The translations under genes and the position numbers were made by a program. From Chrysomallon squamiferum (Eukaryota > Mollusca > Gastropoda > Neomphalida > Peltospiridae), in NCBI GenBank assembly GCA_012295275.1, contig CM022672.1, forward strand, positions 7,754,884 to 7,818,883: a stretch of DNA of 64,000 bases, in the 5' to 3' direction. The stretch's first letter is position 1. Each line of letters opens with the position of its first letter. The notes below the pieces were generated by a model. The model did no database searches and was not told where the DNA came from. It worked only from the letters and a program-made list of their open reading frames with translations. This document shows, piece after piece, positions 46,975 through 59,142 of this stretch.

Positions 46975-48063
46975 TCACAAAGGCGTTTCTTGGCAGTCTT
47001 TCTGGGTTAGAGTTTTAACAACACCGAGTTTGGTCGTCAGCACATTATTTTTCTCCTTCCAAGAATGAAAAGTTTTCATCAGCGCAGTTTTGAATGGCTG
47101 GTGTGAAAGATAATACAGAAGAGGGTTAAGCATGGAGTTGGTGTACGCCAGCCACATGGTCGTTCCGTAAACAATGTCCGACACCGTGTAGCCAATGAAC
47201 GGATTCATCAACGTTACCACCACAGACGGTATCCAGCATACTGAGAACGTCACAAGAAGAATTCCAATGGATTTGGCCGCCTTCAGCTCCTGTTTCAGCA
47301 GCTTTTCCTTTCTGCTTGCTTCCCCGATCGTCAAGCTTCTGATTTTCAAGGCTTGCTCTTTAGCTACTTTGAAGATCATGAAGTAACAGAAGAGCATGAC
47401 GAGAAGAGAGGCCGCGAAGACGAGGAACACGATTAAACTGTATGTCTTGTTGGCGAAGAAAGGACAGTGGCCCATGGCGTGAGATGACGGCTTGACGCAA
47501 GCGTGCCACTCCTCCAGGTCTATCCTGTACCACTTCGTCATTATAGGAAGGAAGGAGAGTGAAATGGGGAAGGTCCAACACGTGAGAATCATGAAAAAGA
47601 TGGAACGTTTCCCGACTCTCTCGTATAAGAAAGGTTTTGTTATTGAGAGGTATCTGTCGATTGCTAGGAAAGTCAGTTGTGTAATAGACACCGAGCACAG
47701 ATAGTTGTCCAGTGACGCCATTATGAGACAAACCATGGTTCCCACTTTGTAGTCGTTGTCTATCCAAGTCAGAAATATGCTGAGTGGCATTGGTCCCAAA
47801 GCTATGCACATATCCGAAATCGCCAGCGAAACAACCAGACCATTTGTCTTTGTTCTAAGCGATTTGTGAATTAGAATAGAAGCGACCACTACGCTGTTAT
47901 CAAGGAAAGTGGCAACGGTGATCAGAATCATCAAACTGCACAGAAGTATTTGGATTTCCTCAGAAAAATACATAGTTGATGGTTCTGGTGGTCCTTTTTT
48001 CAGGACTTCCTCGCAGTAAACTGTTAAATTAAAATCTGTTGCATTTTTTCCTGATTCAGCCAT
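46975..48063 (-). CDS. Biogenic-amine-like class A GPCR
   Basis: Single open frame of 362 residues with seven hydrophobic segments. Amine-receptor signature: Asp at 3.32 (LDNYLC, 17 residues before D of DRY), AIDRY at the end of TM3, CWIP in TM6, and WLAYTNSMLNPLLYY in TM7 with W7.40, Y7.43 and NPxxY. The N-terminus has two N-glycosylation sites (NAT, NLT). A KEKLLKQELKAAK stretch before TM6 is a typical G-protein-coupling loop. Odd points: TM1 has DN in place of GN, TM5 lacks the usual proline, and the aromatic pair after CWxP in TM6 is absent. It may bind a trace amine, octopamine, tyramine, serotonin or a non-amine ligand; the subtype cannot be set from this sequence. The 5' ATG follows minus-strand TGATAAA. 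A possible AATAAA lies 65 bp past the stop (minus strand, 46904-46909). Confidence 0.88.
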   Translation of the reverse strand: MAESGKNATDFNLTVYCEEVLKKGPPEPSTMYFSEEIQILLCSLMILITVATFLDNSVVVASILIHKSLRTKTNGLVVSLAISDMCIALGPMPLSIFLTWIDNDYKVGTMVCLIMASLDNYLCSVSITQLTFLAIDRYLSITKPFLYERVGKRSIFFMILTCWTFPISLSFLPIMTKWYRIDLEEWHACVKPSSHAMGHCPFFANKTYSLIVFLVFAASLLVMLFCYFMIFKVAKEQALKIRSLTIGEASRKEKLLKQELKAAKSIGILLVTFSVCWIPSVVVTLMNPFIGYTVSDIVYGTTMWLAYTNSMLNPLLYYLSHQPFKTALMKTFHSWKEKNNVLTTKLGVVKTLTQKDCQETPL

Positions 48064-48554
48064 TTTATCAGCCTTTCAACTGTGATTTTTACTGCCTAAT
48101 AAACGTAGTCACTGCTTTATTAAAATCGTCAGAAAGCTATTTTCATAATCGTTTTCTCTCTTTATAAACCATGTCATCACTGGTCCGGACATTGATATGC
48201 ATTTTCAGTCAGTCAAACCCGTATACAGATAAACATGGAGTCACTGCTTCAAAAGCACGAACAACCTACAGAATAAAAGAAAGTAATTAACATCGCAGCT
48301 TAATATTTGAGTAGGCACACCGTGTTGAACTGGCTTACAGACAATATTAAAATAATGCACGCCTTATTATAATTAAAATCATGCACCTCAGAAAAGCCAG
48401 AGCAATGAACTAACAAAGCATGTGACAATAAGTTATTTTTGTTTGGTGTGTTTAATTAATGTACGTTATACCAGCTTACTAATCCACACAAGTAACTGTC
48501 CACATCTATCGTGTAAAACCGATAGAAAATTACAGCTCACCTACAATTACATAT

Positions 48555-48598
<44 letters not shown>

Positions 48599-48935
48599 GA
48601 TACACAAACATACATACATACATATATATACATATGAGCAGATACACAATTACATATACACAAATATGTACATAAACATGCATACACATTTACACACACA
48701 CAAATACATATACACATGTATACACATACTCATCTGCACACATATTCGATATGAGATTTTACTACACACAAGGAAAGGATGACAGTCTCAGTGGGACTGA
48801 TTTTACACGCTGTTTGTTAGAATTAACGTAAGGATTCACCTCCCGCTGTAGACATTCACTTTACACGTCTTGCTAAACAATCCTGTTTCTATGTTGTTGG
48901 TATCTGCGGGTTGTATATTTTTTAATAATATAATA

Positions 48936-48973
<38 letters not shown>

Positions 48974-49137
48974 ATGTATGTATGTATAAATGTATGGCAT
49001 GATGTATGTGTGTATGTATGTATGTGTCAGGTATATATAATAAGCTACTTTTTACATGCATCTTTCCACCTGTTTGACGGTCTGCCATCTCCTTACCTCA
49101 CCACTGAAATCAATAATGTCCGGCTAAATTGAGTAAT

Positions 49138-49174
<37 letters not shown>

Positions 49175-49303
49175 TATTTAAAAAACAAATAAAAAAAAAA
49201 ATAAATAATAATAATAATAATAATAAAAACAAATAATAATAATAATAATAAATTAAATAAATAAATAAATATTTTTATTTTTCCAAGCAAATTTCTATGT
49301 TTT

Positions 49304-49304
<1 letters not shown>

Positions 49305-49383
<79 letters not shown>
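49305..49383. repeat. (CT)n microsatellite
   Basis: Uninterrupted CT run of about 80 bp, intergenic; the opposite strand is the GA type common in this window. Confidence 0.95.
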
Positions 49384-49390
<7 letters not shown>

Positions 49391-50533
49391 ACACACACAC
49401 ACATATTCGAACACACACACACACACACACACAAAAAAAAAAAATATAAAAAGACGATAAAAACAACAAACAGGAAATAGCCTGATTATTTTGTTGCATT
49501 ACTGTATTGCTTTGTAATGTTGGTTTCCATTAACCGAGAGTTAAGCAAACATATTTAGGCTTTTAGTACCATCACAAAAAAGAAAGAAAGAAAGAAATAC
49601 ACCTTTAATCAGCAGCAAAAAATAATTTGAAAGAAGAGTTAAGTAGGACTGACGAAATCGTCAATATAAATTGTTTGCTTTAGTGTGTTAAATGAAAATA
49701 GAGTAATCGTGATTTCAGTCCGCCATCTTTAATAGCGTTTTATTTTTACTGTAGCCTGCACGTTACGGTTCAGAAATAAAAGTCTTGTGTACGGCTTGGT
49801 TAGTCAGAAGATAAAACCTTCTCCGTTCTCATTTCCCGATCCAAGCAGTGGCTCACACTGGTTTATTATAAGGCATGACATGTGTTTTTTTTTTTTTTGT
49901 TTTTTTTTTTCTATCTATGATAAACAAATATTTGAGTAAACAAATATCAACGATCCATTGCTATTTTACAGCACGAAACTTCATGAAAGGGGCCGCATTG
50001 AGTTAATTATTTCATGTCATCATAACAAGGTCTATGGAAACCATAGGTTTTTTTTTGATATCTAATAAAATGTTGATTTTGGGAGTTGGGTTTTCCGAAA
50101 TTCTCTATATAAATTTCTTCTTATTATAAATTCTATTCTGTTTAATAATAATTAAAAAAAAATATTTATGACACCATAATCCTGAAGTGTGGCTATAAGT
50201 AGCCTGAAAATGACATCTCTATCTGCCAGTATCAGTTAATATTGAAGATAAATCTGTCGCAAAGCTTTATTAATAACAGACAGGACAGTTCCCTAAAAAT
50301 ATCATCTGCTGTACATGTGTATTATTTAATTTTATCATGACCATCATCATTATCAACTTCATTGCTCTTAGCACTATTACTACTGCTACTACTAGTGCTA
50401 ATAAATAAATAAATAAATAAATAAATATTTTCATGATTCTGATGTATTCTCTTAAAGAAAATTTAAAGAAAAAACCCACCATTACCTTAGGCTCCATGAA
50501 AACAAAGCAAATCCATCACTGTATTTAATCCAC

Positions 50534-50587
50534 TGTTTCATGTGAAACATACTACACTGTAGTTAATCCAGTGTTTCACGTGAAACA
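50534..50587. repeat. Two 38-bp-spaced copies of TGTTTCAYGTGAAACA
   Basis: A tandem duplication of about 38 bp (each copy with ACATACTACACTGTAG) carries a 16-bp palindrome. The copy at 50572-50587 is a perfect palindrome; the copy at 50534-50549 differs by one base. The core CACGTG is an E-box. Confidence 0.85.
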
Positions 50588-50749
50588 TACTACACTGTAG
50601 ATAATCCCTTAGCTTCATCCAACCTGCTAATCCGATATTTAACTGTCTTTTATTATATTTTTAAATATTTTTTTTTTTCTAATTAATATGCTACAAATAA
50701 ATACGTTTTACATATCAATATATTTCTGTTTTGTGTGGGCGTGAATATA

Positions 50750-50795
<46 letters not shown>

Positions 50796-51347
50796 TGCAG
50801 ATTTCAATCAGTCAGTAACATACATGATTCAACTTACAGGCAATCACGTGTGACATGATAACGTGCATCCCACCTGGCAGACGAGCTCGAAGAAATGGAG
50901 CGAATTTCAGCAGACAATAAAATAACTGTATCTCCAAGCCAAAAATACATTTTTTAAATAATAGTCATGGCTGAGGCTAATTAGTGAACAATAACACAGC
51001 AGTCGTGTTCATTATAGAAGTTCACGTGACGATTACTACCGGTCAGTGTGTTTAGTAGGAAAACAGTACACATCAGTTCCAGTCATTAAACGAAATTACT
51101 CTTTGGCAAATAGTACCGAAGGGAAAATATTTATATCCTTGGAGACCGATTTCGAGAAACAATTTCTCGTTACTATAATGCGGATCCATTTGGGGGTACT
51201 TCCGTCGGCCCCTCCTAACATTTCTGATGATTAATGTTGTCTTTTCTTGCTTTGGGTTGTTTTTTTTTTTTTTTTGTTCTATGTAATGAAATACAGTTTC
51301 TTCATTTATAAATATCCATAAAATCATAAATATGGCACAAATATTCA

Positions 51348-51393
<46 letters not shown>

Positions 51394-52109
51394 TAAATAA
51401 ATAAATAAAATACCACCCCCAAAAACAAAACAACAACAACAACAACAAAAAAAAAAAAAAAATAATAATAATAATAATAGTAATAATAAAAGTAAAATAA
51501 AAAATAAAAAATAAAAAGTAAAAAATAAAAACAATGGCTGCATGAGCGTTACAAACTGATAAACAATGACTTCCGACATTAGTTCGATGACCTGTGACAT
51601 ATGCTCATCTGTGCATGAAGCATTTTGAAATTGTGTTTCAGTAACGGATGAAATCACCATAAATATTATTTACAAACAATTATTACAGAATTACGCTCAT
51701 ACATATTTTTGGCTTATTTGTTCCACAAGCATAACAGTTAAAAAGTATATAATTATGAACAAAACCGTATGTTTGAATCTCTCTGTGTCTATCTGTTTTT
51801 CTGCCTGTCTGTATCTCTGTCTGTATGTAGGTATGGGTGTATGAATGCGTGTGTTTAAGTGTATACACACGTAACATATATACGTGTCTTTGTATATGCA
51901 TTTATACACACATACACACACATTCATAATATACACATACATACATACACACAAATATACATACACAATATATACATATATATAGATATAGATACACGCA
52001 CACATACATACATAGGTATGTATATGCATGTATGTGTGTATATACACACACACACACATATATATACACACTAACACATATATACATACATACATTAATA
52101 CCCACAGGC

Positions 52110-52141
<32 letters not shown>

Positions 52142-52736
52142 TTACAAATGTATATGTATAAATTATAAATTCTTTACCTTAACATGATTTTCATCTTTCA
52201 TCACTGCAAACATGTAGAGCAAAAACTGACACAGTTTTTACGTGTATGTTTGTTTTAAATGCTATTTTTAAGAAATACTTTTATTCTAATGACGAAACGC
52301 GTCGTTCGTAGTAACAGCAGGATTTTTATAAATACACTGACAATAGATTATAGTAAATACATTCCTGAGTCCAGTGGAGTTGGATTTTTATAAAAACCTG
52401 ACATTGGAGTAACATCACGTATGGTCGGCTGTTGTTTTACGTATGTGACTGAATTTGCTCTGTAAAATAGTCTTAAACTTTGTATATTTTCTGGTTTCTT
52501 TAAAATTAGGTCTCGGATTGGAAACTAATAAATGCTTAATAAATAAAAACAACAAGGTAAAATAATGAAAATAATATTTAAATAATTAAGAAATGAACGG
52601 TAAAAAGAAGATAAGGATGATGACAAAACAATATTTGGCTATTTTTGTTTGTTATTAACTTACGAAAAAATAAAAATAAAGCTTCTTTACAGACACACCC
52701 ACGGTTTAAACAAAAATCTAAATTATAATTATAAAT

Positions 52737-52740
<4 letters not shown>

Positions 52741-52820
<80 letters not shown>
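52741..52820. repeat. (TC)n microsatellite
   Basis: Uninterrupted TC run of 80 bp in intergenic DNA. Confidence 0.95.
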
Positions 52821-52825
<5 letters not shown>

Positions 52826-54194
52826 TATATATATGCTTTATTTTAACTTTTTCTTTTTTATTATTATTAGTTTTAAATTATCAGTTCATTTGTTTGTCGT
52901 TATGTCGTCCTTCTTTATTTATTTTTATTTGTTTCATTTATCTCTTTATCTATATTTATCTTTTTGTTTTGAATCTTTTTAACACAGGCAGGCGACTTTG
53001 TCGGTTGATTGACTAGGTTATTAACGTCTTGATTTCAACATTTTCATCCTGTAGTTGGCATAAATTTCATTTTTAAATGAGTTTAATTTCGCATATTCAC
53101 AAAACAGTTTATATGTATTGGTTTTTCATTTCATCTGTTTAAAAATGTGACATGGAGGTTTGTTTTGTTTTATGTTAACGGGCTTGTTTTTATAAGGATA
53201 TAAAGAATATAAGTTTCACACAATAATTATTCAGTGCAAACAACAAATGTGTTTTATTTATTTATTTATTTATTTATACTAGTTAAGAGACGTGCACACA
53301 GATAAAAACAAACACACACACACATACAAACAAACTTGACAGTAAAATTAAAATTAAAATTAAAATTATGAAAAAAATAACTTTAAGAAATTTCACGAAT
53401 TGGCAGTTTAAATAGAAATATATAAAATAAAATATGTAATAAGTAATAATCTGACAGTCTGATGATATACTACCATTTTATTATTTTTTTTAAAACTACA
53501 TATCCATTTACGAAGTCAGATTACTACTACAACTTCTACAACTGCTACTAATACTACTATTAAAGAAAGGTAAGAAAGAAAGAAATCAATTTTATACAAG
53601 TTATCTCAGTTTACTGGGACTGTAAAAAAAAAAAAAAATAAAAAATAAAATAAAATTTCTTTTAAAGTTCACTCAAATTTCAAGAAGCTATACTCGTGGC
53701 AAAACAAAATCATTCATTTGACAGATAGGATAACTCTGTTGTATTTTTAAGAGGGCGCCACTGTATGCCAAATATGTCGGCCTACAAAACTTTAACTTGC
53801 ATTTCACCTAACTTGTTACAAATATTTATTTTAAGGATTCTTTTAACTGACGAACTTTAATGGATGGGTAAAATAATTTAAATAACTGCTGTATTTTTTT
53901 ATGCGTTCTTAGAGTAAAAGAAAACTATTTTGAATACATTTCTGTCAGTGTCATAGTCATTTGGCACTTGCACGTCTTGCAAATTATACCATATATAGAT
54001 ACAGGTATGTGACAAAAGTCATCTTGCGCAGCAGCGAAATGTCTTCGGCTTTTTGTGGTACATATTAGGTGCCCTCGAAGAGGGTTCCATTATTTAAACG
54101 TCGTCATTATTTTAAGATAATTTTCCAAAATAATAAATATCATGATGTATGCAGATTTAGATTCATCTTCGTATTCTTTCCTTGCTTATCACAG

Positions 54195-54240
54195 GCATAG
54201 GAACCTTGATACGCTTGAATCAACAGAGAAGTTTACAAAG
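54195..54240 (+). other. Candidate upstream exon of the zinc-finger gene
   Basis: A pyrimidine-rich acceptor (CCTTGCTTATCACAG) and a good donor (AAAG|GTAAAC) bound 46 bases. One frame is open and ends in phase 2, which is what the exon at 56439 needs; joining gives LNQQRSLQR-LLAPDVQTNKMG. Alternatively an ATG at 54141 opens a different frame through the same donor. It could be untranslated. Confidence 0.3.
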
Positions 54241-56438
54241 GTAAACGTTATTGGAACTTTAAAATATATAATAAATGCAGATTATGACTTTCTCAATCTG
54301 TCAAATGTCAAACAAATGTAGCAAATACTTAATTTGCAGTAACACGATGTGTGGCATTTCTCACCAAATGACGTGACCATAGCCAGTGTTTGCTGTAGCT
54401 GAGAAGTTTTATACCAAACTTGTTATCAGTTATTTTATTGTGTGATTGATTACTTAATAGGCAGTATAGGGCAGGTTTAGATGAACATGTGCATTTTATT
54501 TCTGTTAAAGATGTTGATTATCAAGAAAGTTCTTAGAATGTTGGCAGCTAAGCTTAGAGGCATATTTGGAGATTGGAAATTATGAGACCATGATCTCATG
54601 CTAATAACTTAACTAGGTGAATATTCGGTCTGTCACTGATATAGAATACTAAGTTTCAAACATTAAATCATTTATGTGATTTTATTTGCTGTACTCTGAG
54701 TATATATGTATGTTAGCCAGTGTATCTGAATATTTGACGAAAGTGTTTATTATTCTCAAAACTAAGACAAATCTTTAATTCATTTCCTCCACTTTTTTCC
54801 TTAGGAAATGACACCAAAGAAAAAAAGAACTGTTAGTACTTGACAGACAACTTTAGCCAGCCCAGTCCTGCTGGTATTACTGCATGTAAAGAGGGCATAT
54901 TCTGTTCATTCACATGGAGAATGGAATCTGAAAGCAGCTGGTAAAATTGTCAGGATTGTGTAATGTTAAACATTTCTCTATGCAAAAATTACCAACCTGG
55001 TCAGTAAAAATGTTGAAAAATAACAAATATTTTTCACACGAAAGTGACTGATGCTTTTTGAAGCAGTTTGCCAAGAAGAATTTCACATTTCAGTTCCTTC
55101 TGCAGATACCCCAACCTAAATTCTACTCAGTTTCTGAGAGAGTTGAGACAATGGTCCATTGCAGCAGTCCCTAACCTCACATCCAGTTCCCTAATCTGAA
55201 CCCCTTCAACCACTGTCTGTTCCATCTTTGTTTTCACTATGCCTAGGAGAAACTGTTGAAACTGTGGTCATGAAAAAACCCACCTTAGTCATATCTCCAT
55301 TGCCATGTCAGTAAAGCATTTCAGAGTACACCAACTAGAAACTTTCTTAGAGCTGAAGAATTCACAGCTAGGAAAGCAAAACTGAGGCAATGGCAGTGTG
55401 TTTCAAAGAGAAAATTTCAAATGTCAAAAGATTTCAAGAAAGTTTAGACAACTCAGATAGAAACTTCAGGAAGCAAAATATTCTTCAGTTAGAGTGAAAC
55501 TGTCAAAGCTTTGAAAAGAGAAAAAGGTTTGAGTGGAGAAAAAAATTAAAGTATAGTAACTTCAACAAAAGCACAAGAAACTGAAGGAAAGAAAAAGACA
55601 GAACTTAAACAAGAACAGGAAAATCCAGGCATAAGGCAAATTAATACTAATTAACTGCAGAAAAATAAATATTAGCAAAATGTTTCAAATGTACAAGACA
55701 TTACAGTTTATTAAACATTTCATCTTTTTTATATATATACTGGTTTGATTTCTGTGAAGTTTTCAAGAAATTCATAATTGAGGCATTGGGTAGATTGGAG
55801 TGCTAATAAGTGCAATTAAATAAAATTAATGAATGTTAGCAATGTGCATAACAATTGCTCTAGAACTCAATAAATGCTTCATTTTGGCATTTAATTTATG
55901 TGTAAAGGTTTCAAACGATATGTAATGTTCACTATATGTTGCTAAGTAAAACAGTCTGTCCATAGAGTTTGAAAGAAATGCACCAATGAAAATTTTGTCA
56001 CATACCTACAAGTTAATGCAGGTCTGCATATTAAATCATCCAGTGTCCATTTTTATACTAATATTTTTAGAAAAAGAAAGAGAAAATGTCAAAAGCAAAA
56101 TTAATTTATTATTACGTATCTCCTGTATAAACAGTTATTATAAATGTTGATGTCAGTGATTCAGACTTGAATTTGAAGTACACAATCAGTAATGTTATTT
56201 AACTGTAAATTATAACTGAAATATTCCCAACATTAGTATATAGAAATATCATCCTGTGCTAATTCTATCATGTGATTTATTTAGTCATTTTGTCAACAAA
56301 GATCGTTATAAATCTGTCACCAATATGTATCAGTTTGTCTTTACAGCACTGACACTGAAATTATTAATTTAATATGTAGTGTTTAAATTGTTCTGGTTTT
56401 TTTTGGTGGTTTTTTTAATAGAGATTTAATTATTTCAG
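54241..56438. other. Intron or 5' flank of the zinc-finger gene
   Basis: No clear exon. From about 54805 to 55650 the sequence is less AT-rich, starts after an acceptor-like tract (TTTTTTCCTTAG) and contains MTPKKKRTV-like and other short coding-like pieces with many stops. It may be a decayed transposon or pseudogene that I cannot name. Confidence 0.4.
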
Positions 56439-56469
56439 GCTGTTAGCACCTGATGTGCAAACAAACAAG

Positions 56470-59142
56470 ATGGGTCAGTATGAGTTCAGCAAAGGTGTCA
56501 TGGAAAAGATTCTTAGGCGAGCTTTTCTGGATGGTGTTATTGAACTGTATGAGAACTGTCCAACTGGACGAATATATTCTGTTGCCCTGGAAGGTGACCT
56601 GTCCTTGACTGTCAACAAGCTGGAGACATTTGACATTAGATTATGTGAAATTGCCCAGAGGGCACCAGAGAAAAACCTCAAGAACAAAGTAATAAAAACT
56701 GAAACACCGTCAAGAGAAACTACTCCAAAGATTGAAGACATAAAGCCAAAGATAAAGTGTGAAAATCATGCAGTTGTCTCCTCCATTGATAAAACCAGTT
56801 CTGGTCTTAAAAGTGAAATTCAGACGACCAATGTAGAGGATAATAATAATGTGCCAGTTGAATGTGTTAGTAACATAAATGTTCCAAAAACAGTGACTGT
56901 CAAAGCAGAAACTGTAATTACAAGTGACATGGACTGTAATAGTGAACCTGTGAGTAAAGACAAAGTTCTCATTGGTGGTGATTCAGTGAGTGAGAGTCTT
57001 GGTGTGAGTGGGGCAGAGCAAGTGAGTAGAAATGACACTGAGAATGGCGACGATGTATTAAGCAGGACTGAGATAGTGAATACTGATGAAACTGTGAGTA
57101 ACAACAAATTAGTGAGTGGCACTGTGAGTAAATGTGAGACACTGAGCCGGGGTAAACCAGTAGACAGAGCTGTGACATCTGACACCAGTCAACCAGTACC
57201 ACATGACATGAGTGTCATGTTATATGATCACAAATCTTCTGTTGTGGAGTTAAAATCTTGTGAGAAGCCAGTGATTCTGTTTGATGATGTAGAAAATGAA
57301 GGAGGCGAGAGAAGTGTCACTGATGATAGAACAGAAAACATTAACAAAATCGAGTGTATAACATCCAGGCTTCCTTGTTCTGAAGACAGTAGTGTTAGTA
57401 ACCAGACTGGTGCCACATCAAGTAAAGGTTTGCAAAAACGTAAATACAAATTGTATAGTTAATGTTGCTAATTAAATATTGTTTAATGTGAATAAATATT
57501 TTGATGCAAATACTTTTATTAAATTGTAAAAATGTGACAATTTTATGAATGCTTCGTGTCATATGTTTGGATTTTTTAATTCTAAAATAATGCTTTTATT
57601 TTTTTTCATTTTATGGTTTGTACATGTGCTTTACCAAATATTTGTTGTTCTGTGGAAGCCTCTTTTTTTGAGTTTAGTGTTCCTGTAAATTAGAAAATGT
57701 TTTTTATTTTTTTTTTTTCATAAAACATTTTGATCTTTTGACAGAAATCTAAGTTGATTTTAGTTTAAATGTAACTTTTCAAGATCTAACAAGTGTCACT
57801 TTTATTAATTTCTCAATAAATTTTATATATATTTTTTTATGTATAAAGAGGTGTACAGGTTCTATGGATTAAGGTTTGTCTTTGAAAAAGCTTCTTTTCT
57901 TTTTTATCAGAGTGTGAAACAATTTTAATAGACGATGAAGATGAAGCACTCAGTAAAACAGGACCAGAAATCAACCCAGTGTCCAAATTCAAACGCAGAA
58001 AAAAAGAACCAAGACACAGCTTTGAAAAAAGAGCTGTTGGTCAGCTGGTCAGTGAGTATGGTCTTGTGAGTCCACTGGCTGCAGATTTCTGCAGTGCTTG
58101 TCCACTGTGCTCTTTACTCTTTCAGAACAAAGAATTTTTTATCACCCATGTCGAAAGTCATCGTCAGCAGCTTGGACAGACATGTCTGATCTGTTCCCAA
58201 GGAAACCTACAGACAGACGGCTATCTGTACCACCTAGCAACTCATCATGGAACATCGCTGATTCAGGCAGCAGCAGAACTTTCTGGTCTGTCTCAAGAAG
58301 GACTCGGTTCTCCTGCTTCTCAGTTTCCTGTGATAAAGTCAGAAGGAGAATTCCGATGTCTGCAGTGCGGGCGTGACTTCCTCACTATTGGTATGTTGGA
58401 GAGTCACGCTGAGTCTCACCGACTGGAGGAACTGGAGTCTGAGAAAGAAACTGTTCGTGCTGAGTTCGTGGAGTCAAAAGATGTGGTCAGTTATGGGTGT
58501 GAGCTGTGTACTGATGTTTTCACTCAGCCGTCATCACTGGCAGAACATCACAAACAAGAGCATGGACTCCAGCTGAAAGGACAGATGTCAGTGTATGTGA
58601 ACGACCATACAGACGACAGTTCCTCTGAAGATGTGGCAGTGGCAGCTAGCAGCAGGAATCTGGAACTGTTTACCTGTCATCGATGTGGCCGAAGTTTCCG
58701 ATCATGGCGAAGTCTAAAGTATCACTACCTGACAACCCACGGACTGCAGTTCACCTGTGAAGTGTGTCGGAATGCATTTTCTAGTCAAAGACATTTACGA
58801 GTGCATGAAGAAACACACATCTCAACACTGGCTGACCCTGTCTTCAAGTGCAACATCTGTGACAAGACTTTCCCCACTGTGACCCACTGCACTGCCCACA
58901 AACGAAGTCACACGAGTGCCAAACCCCACACCTGTGATTTGTGTGGATCGTGCTTCTTTAAGAGAGGAGATTTGACAAAGCATGTTAGAACGGTTCACTG
59001 CCCAAAGAAGCATTTTGTGTGTAAGATCTGTGGAAGAACTGGAACGAGATCAGATAACATGCGAGTGCATGTCAAGCTGCACCAGAAGTTCATGAGCAGA
59101 GACCAGGTGGATCAGCTGATAGAAGAGGTGTACAACAAGTAA
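56470..59142 (+). CDS. C2H2 zinc-finger protein, nine fingers
   Basis: Two coding exons, 56439-57427 and 57911-59142, joined in phase 1 (AAA G|GTTTGC ... TTTATCAG|AG TGT). The ATG at 56470 (AACAAGATGGG) is the first in frame in this exon; the exon itself stays open to its acceptor, so translation may begin upstream. From 56470 the product is 729 residues. The N-terminal 70 residues are folded-looking (MEKILRRAFLDGVIELYENC) but not recognised. A long acidic, Ser/Thr/Val-rich region follows, with five hydrophobic-K-x-E SUMO motifs. The C-terminus has nine C2H2-type fingers, mostly with 2-3 residue His spacing (HxxxH or HxxxxH), among them FRCLQCGRDF, FTCHRCGRSF, FTCEVCRNAF, FKCNICDKTF, HTCDLCGSCF and FVCKICGRTG. 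Linkers are irregular, not TGEKP. Probably a nuclear DNA-binding regulator, with repression suggested by the SUMO motifs. No orthologue name can be given. Confidence 0.85.

Larger units (their letters stand above)
48064..54140. other. Intergenic, microsatellite-rich region
   Basis: Contains (AC)n at 48557-48594, (GT)n at 48939-48971, an A tract at 49140-49171, (CT)n at 49305-49383, (GT)n at 50752-50791, (AAT)n near 51350-51391, TATA/ACAC tracts at 51840-52140 and (TC)n at 52741-52820. Frames read through these are low complexity. A parS-like palindrome pair lies at 50534-50587. No gene recognised. Confidence 0.6.

Noticed and set aside
51073-51660. 195-codon minus-strand frame
   Set aside because: Most of it is homopolymer and AAT repeat. 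The last 60 or so residues look more normal but match nothing I recognise and have no start or splice context.
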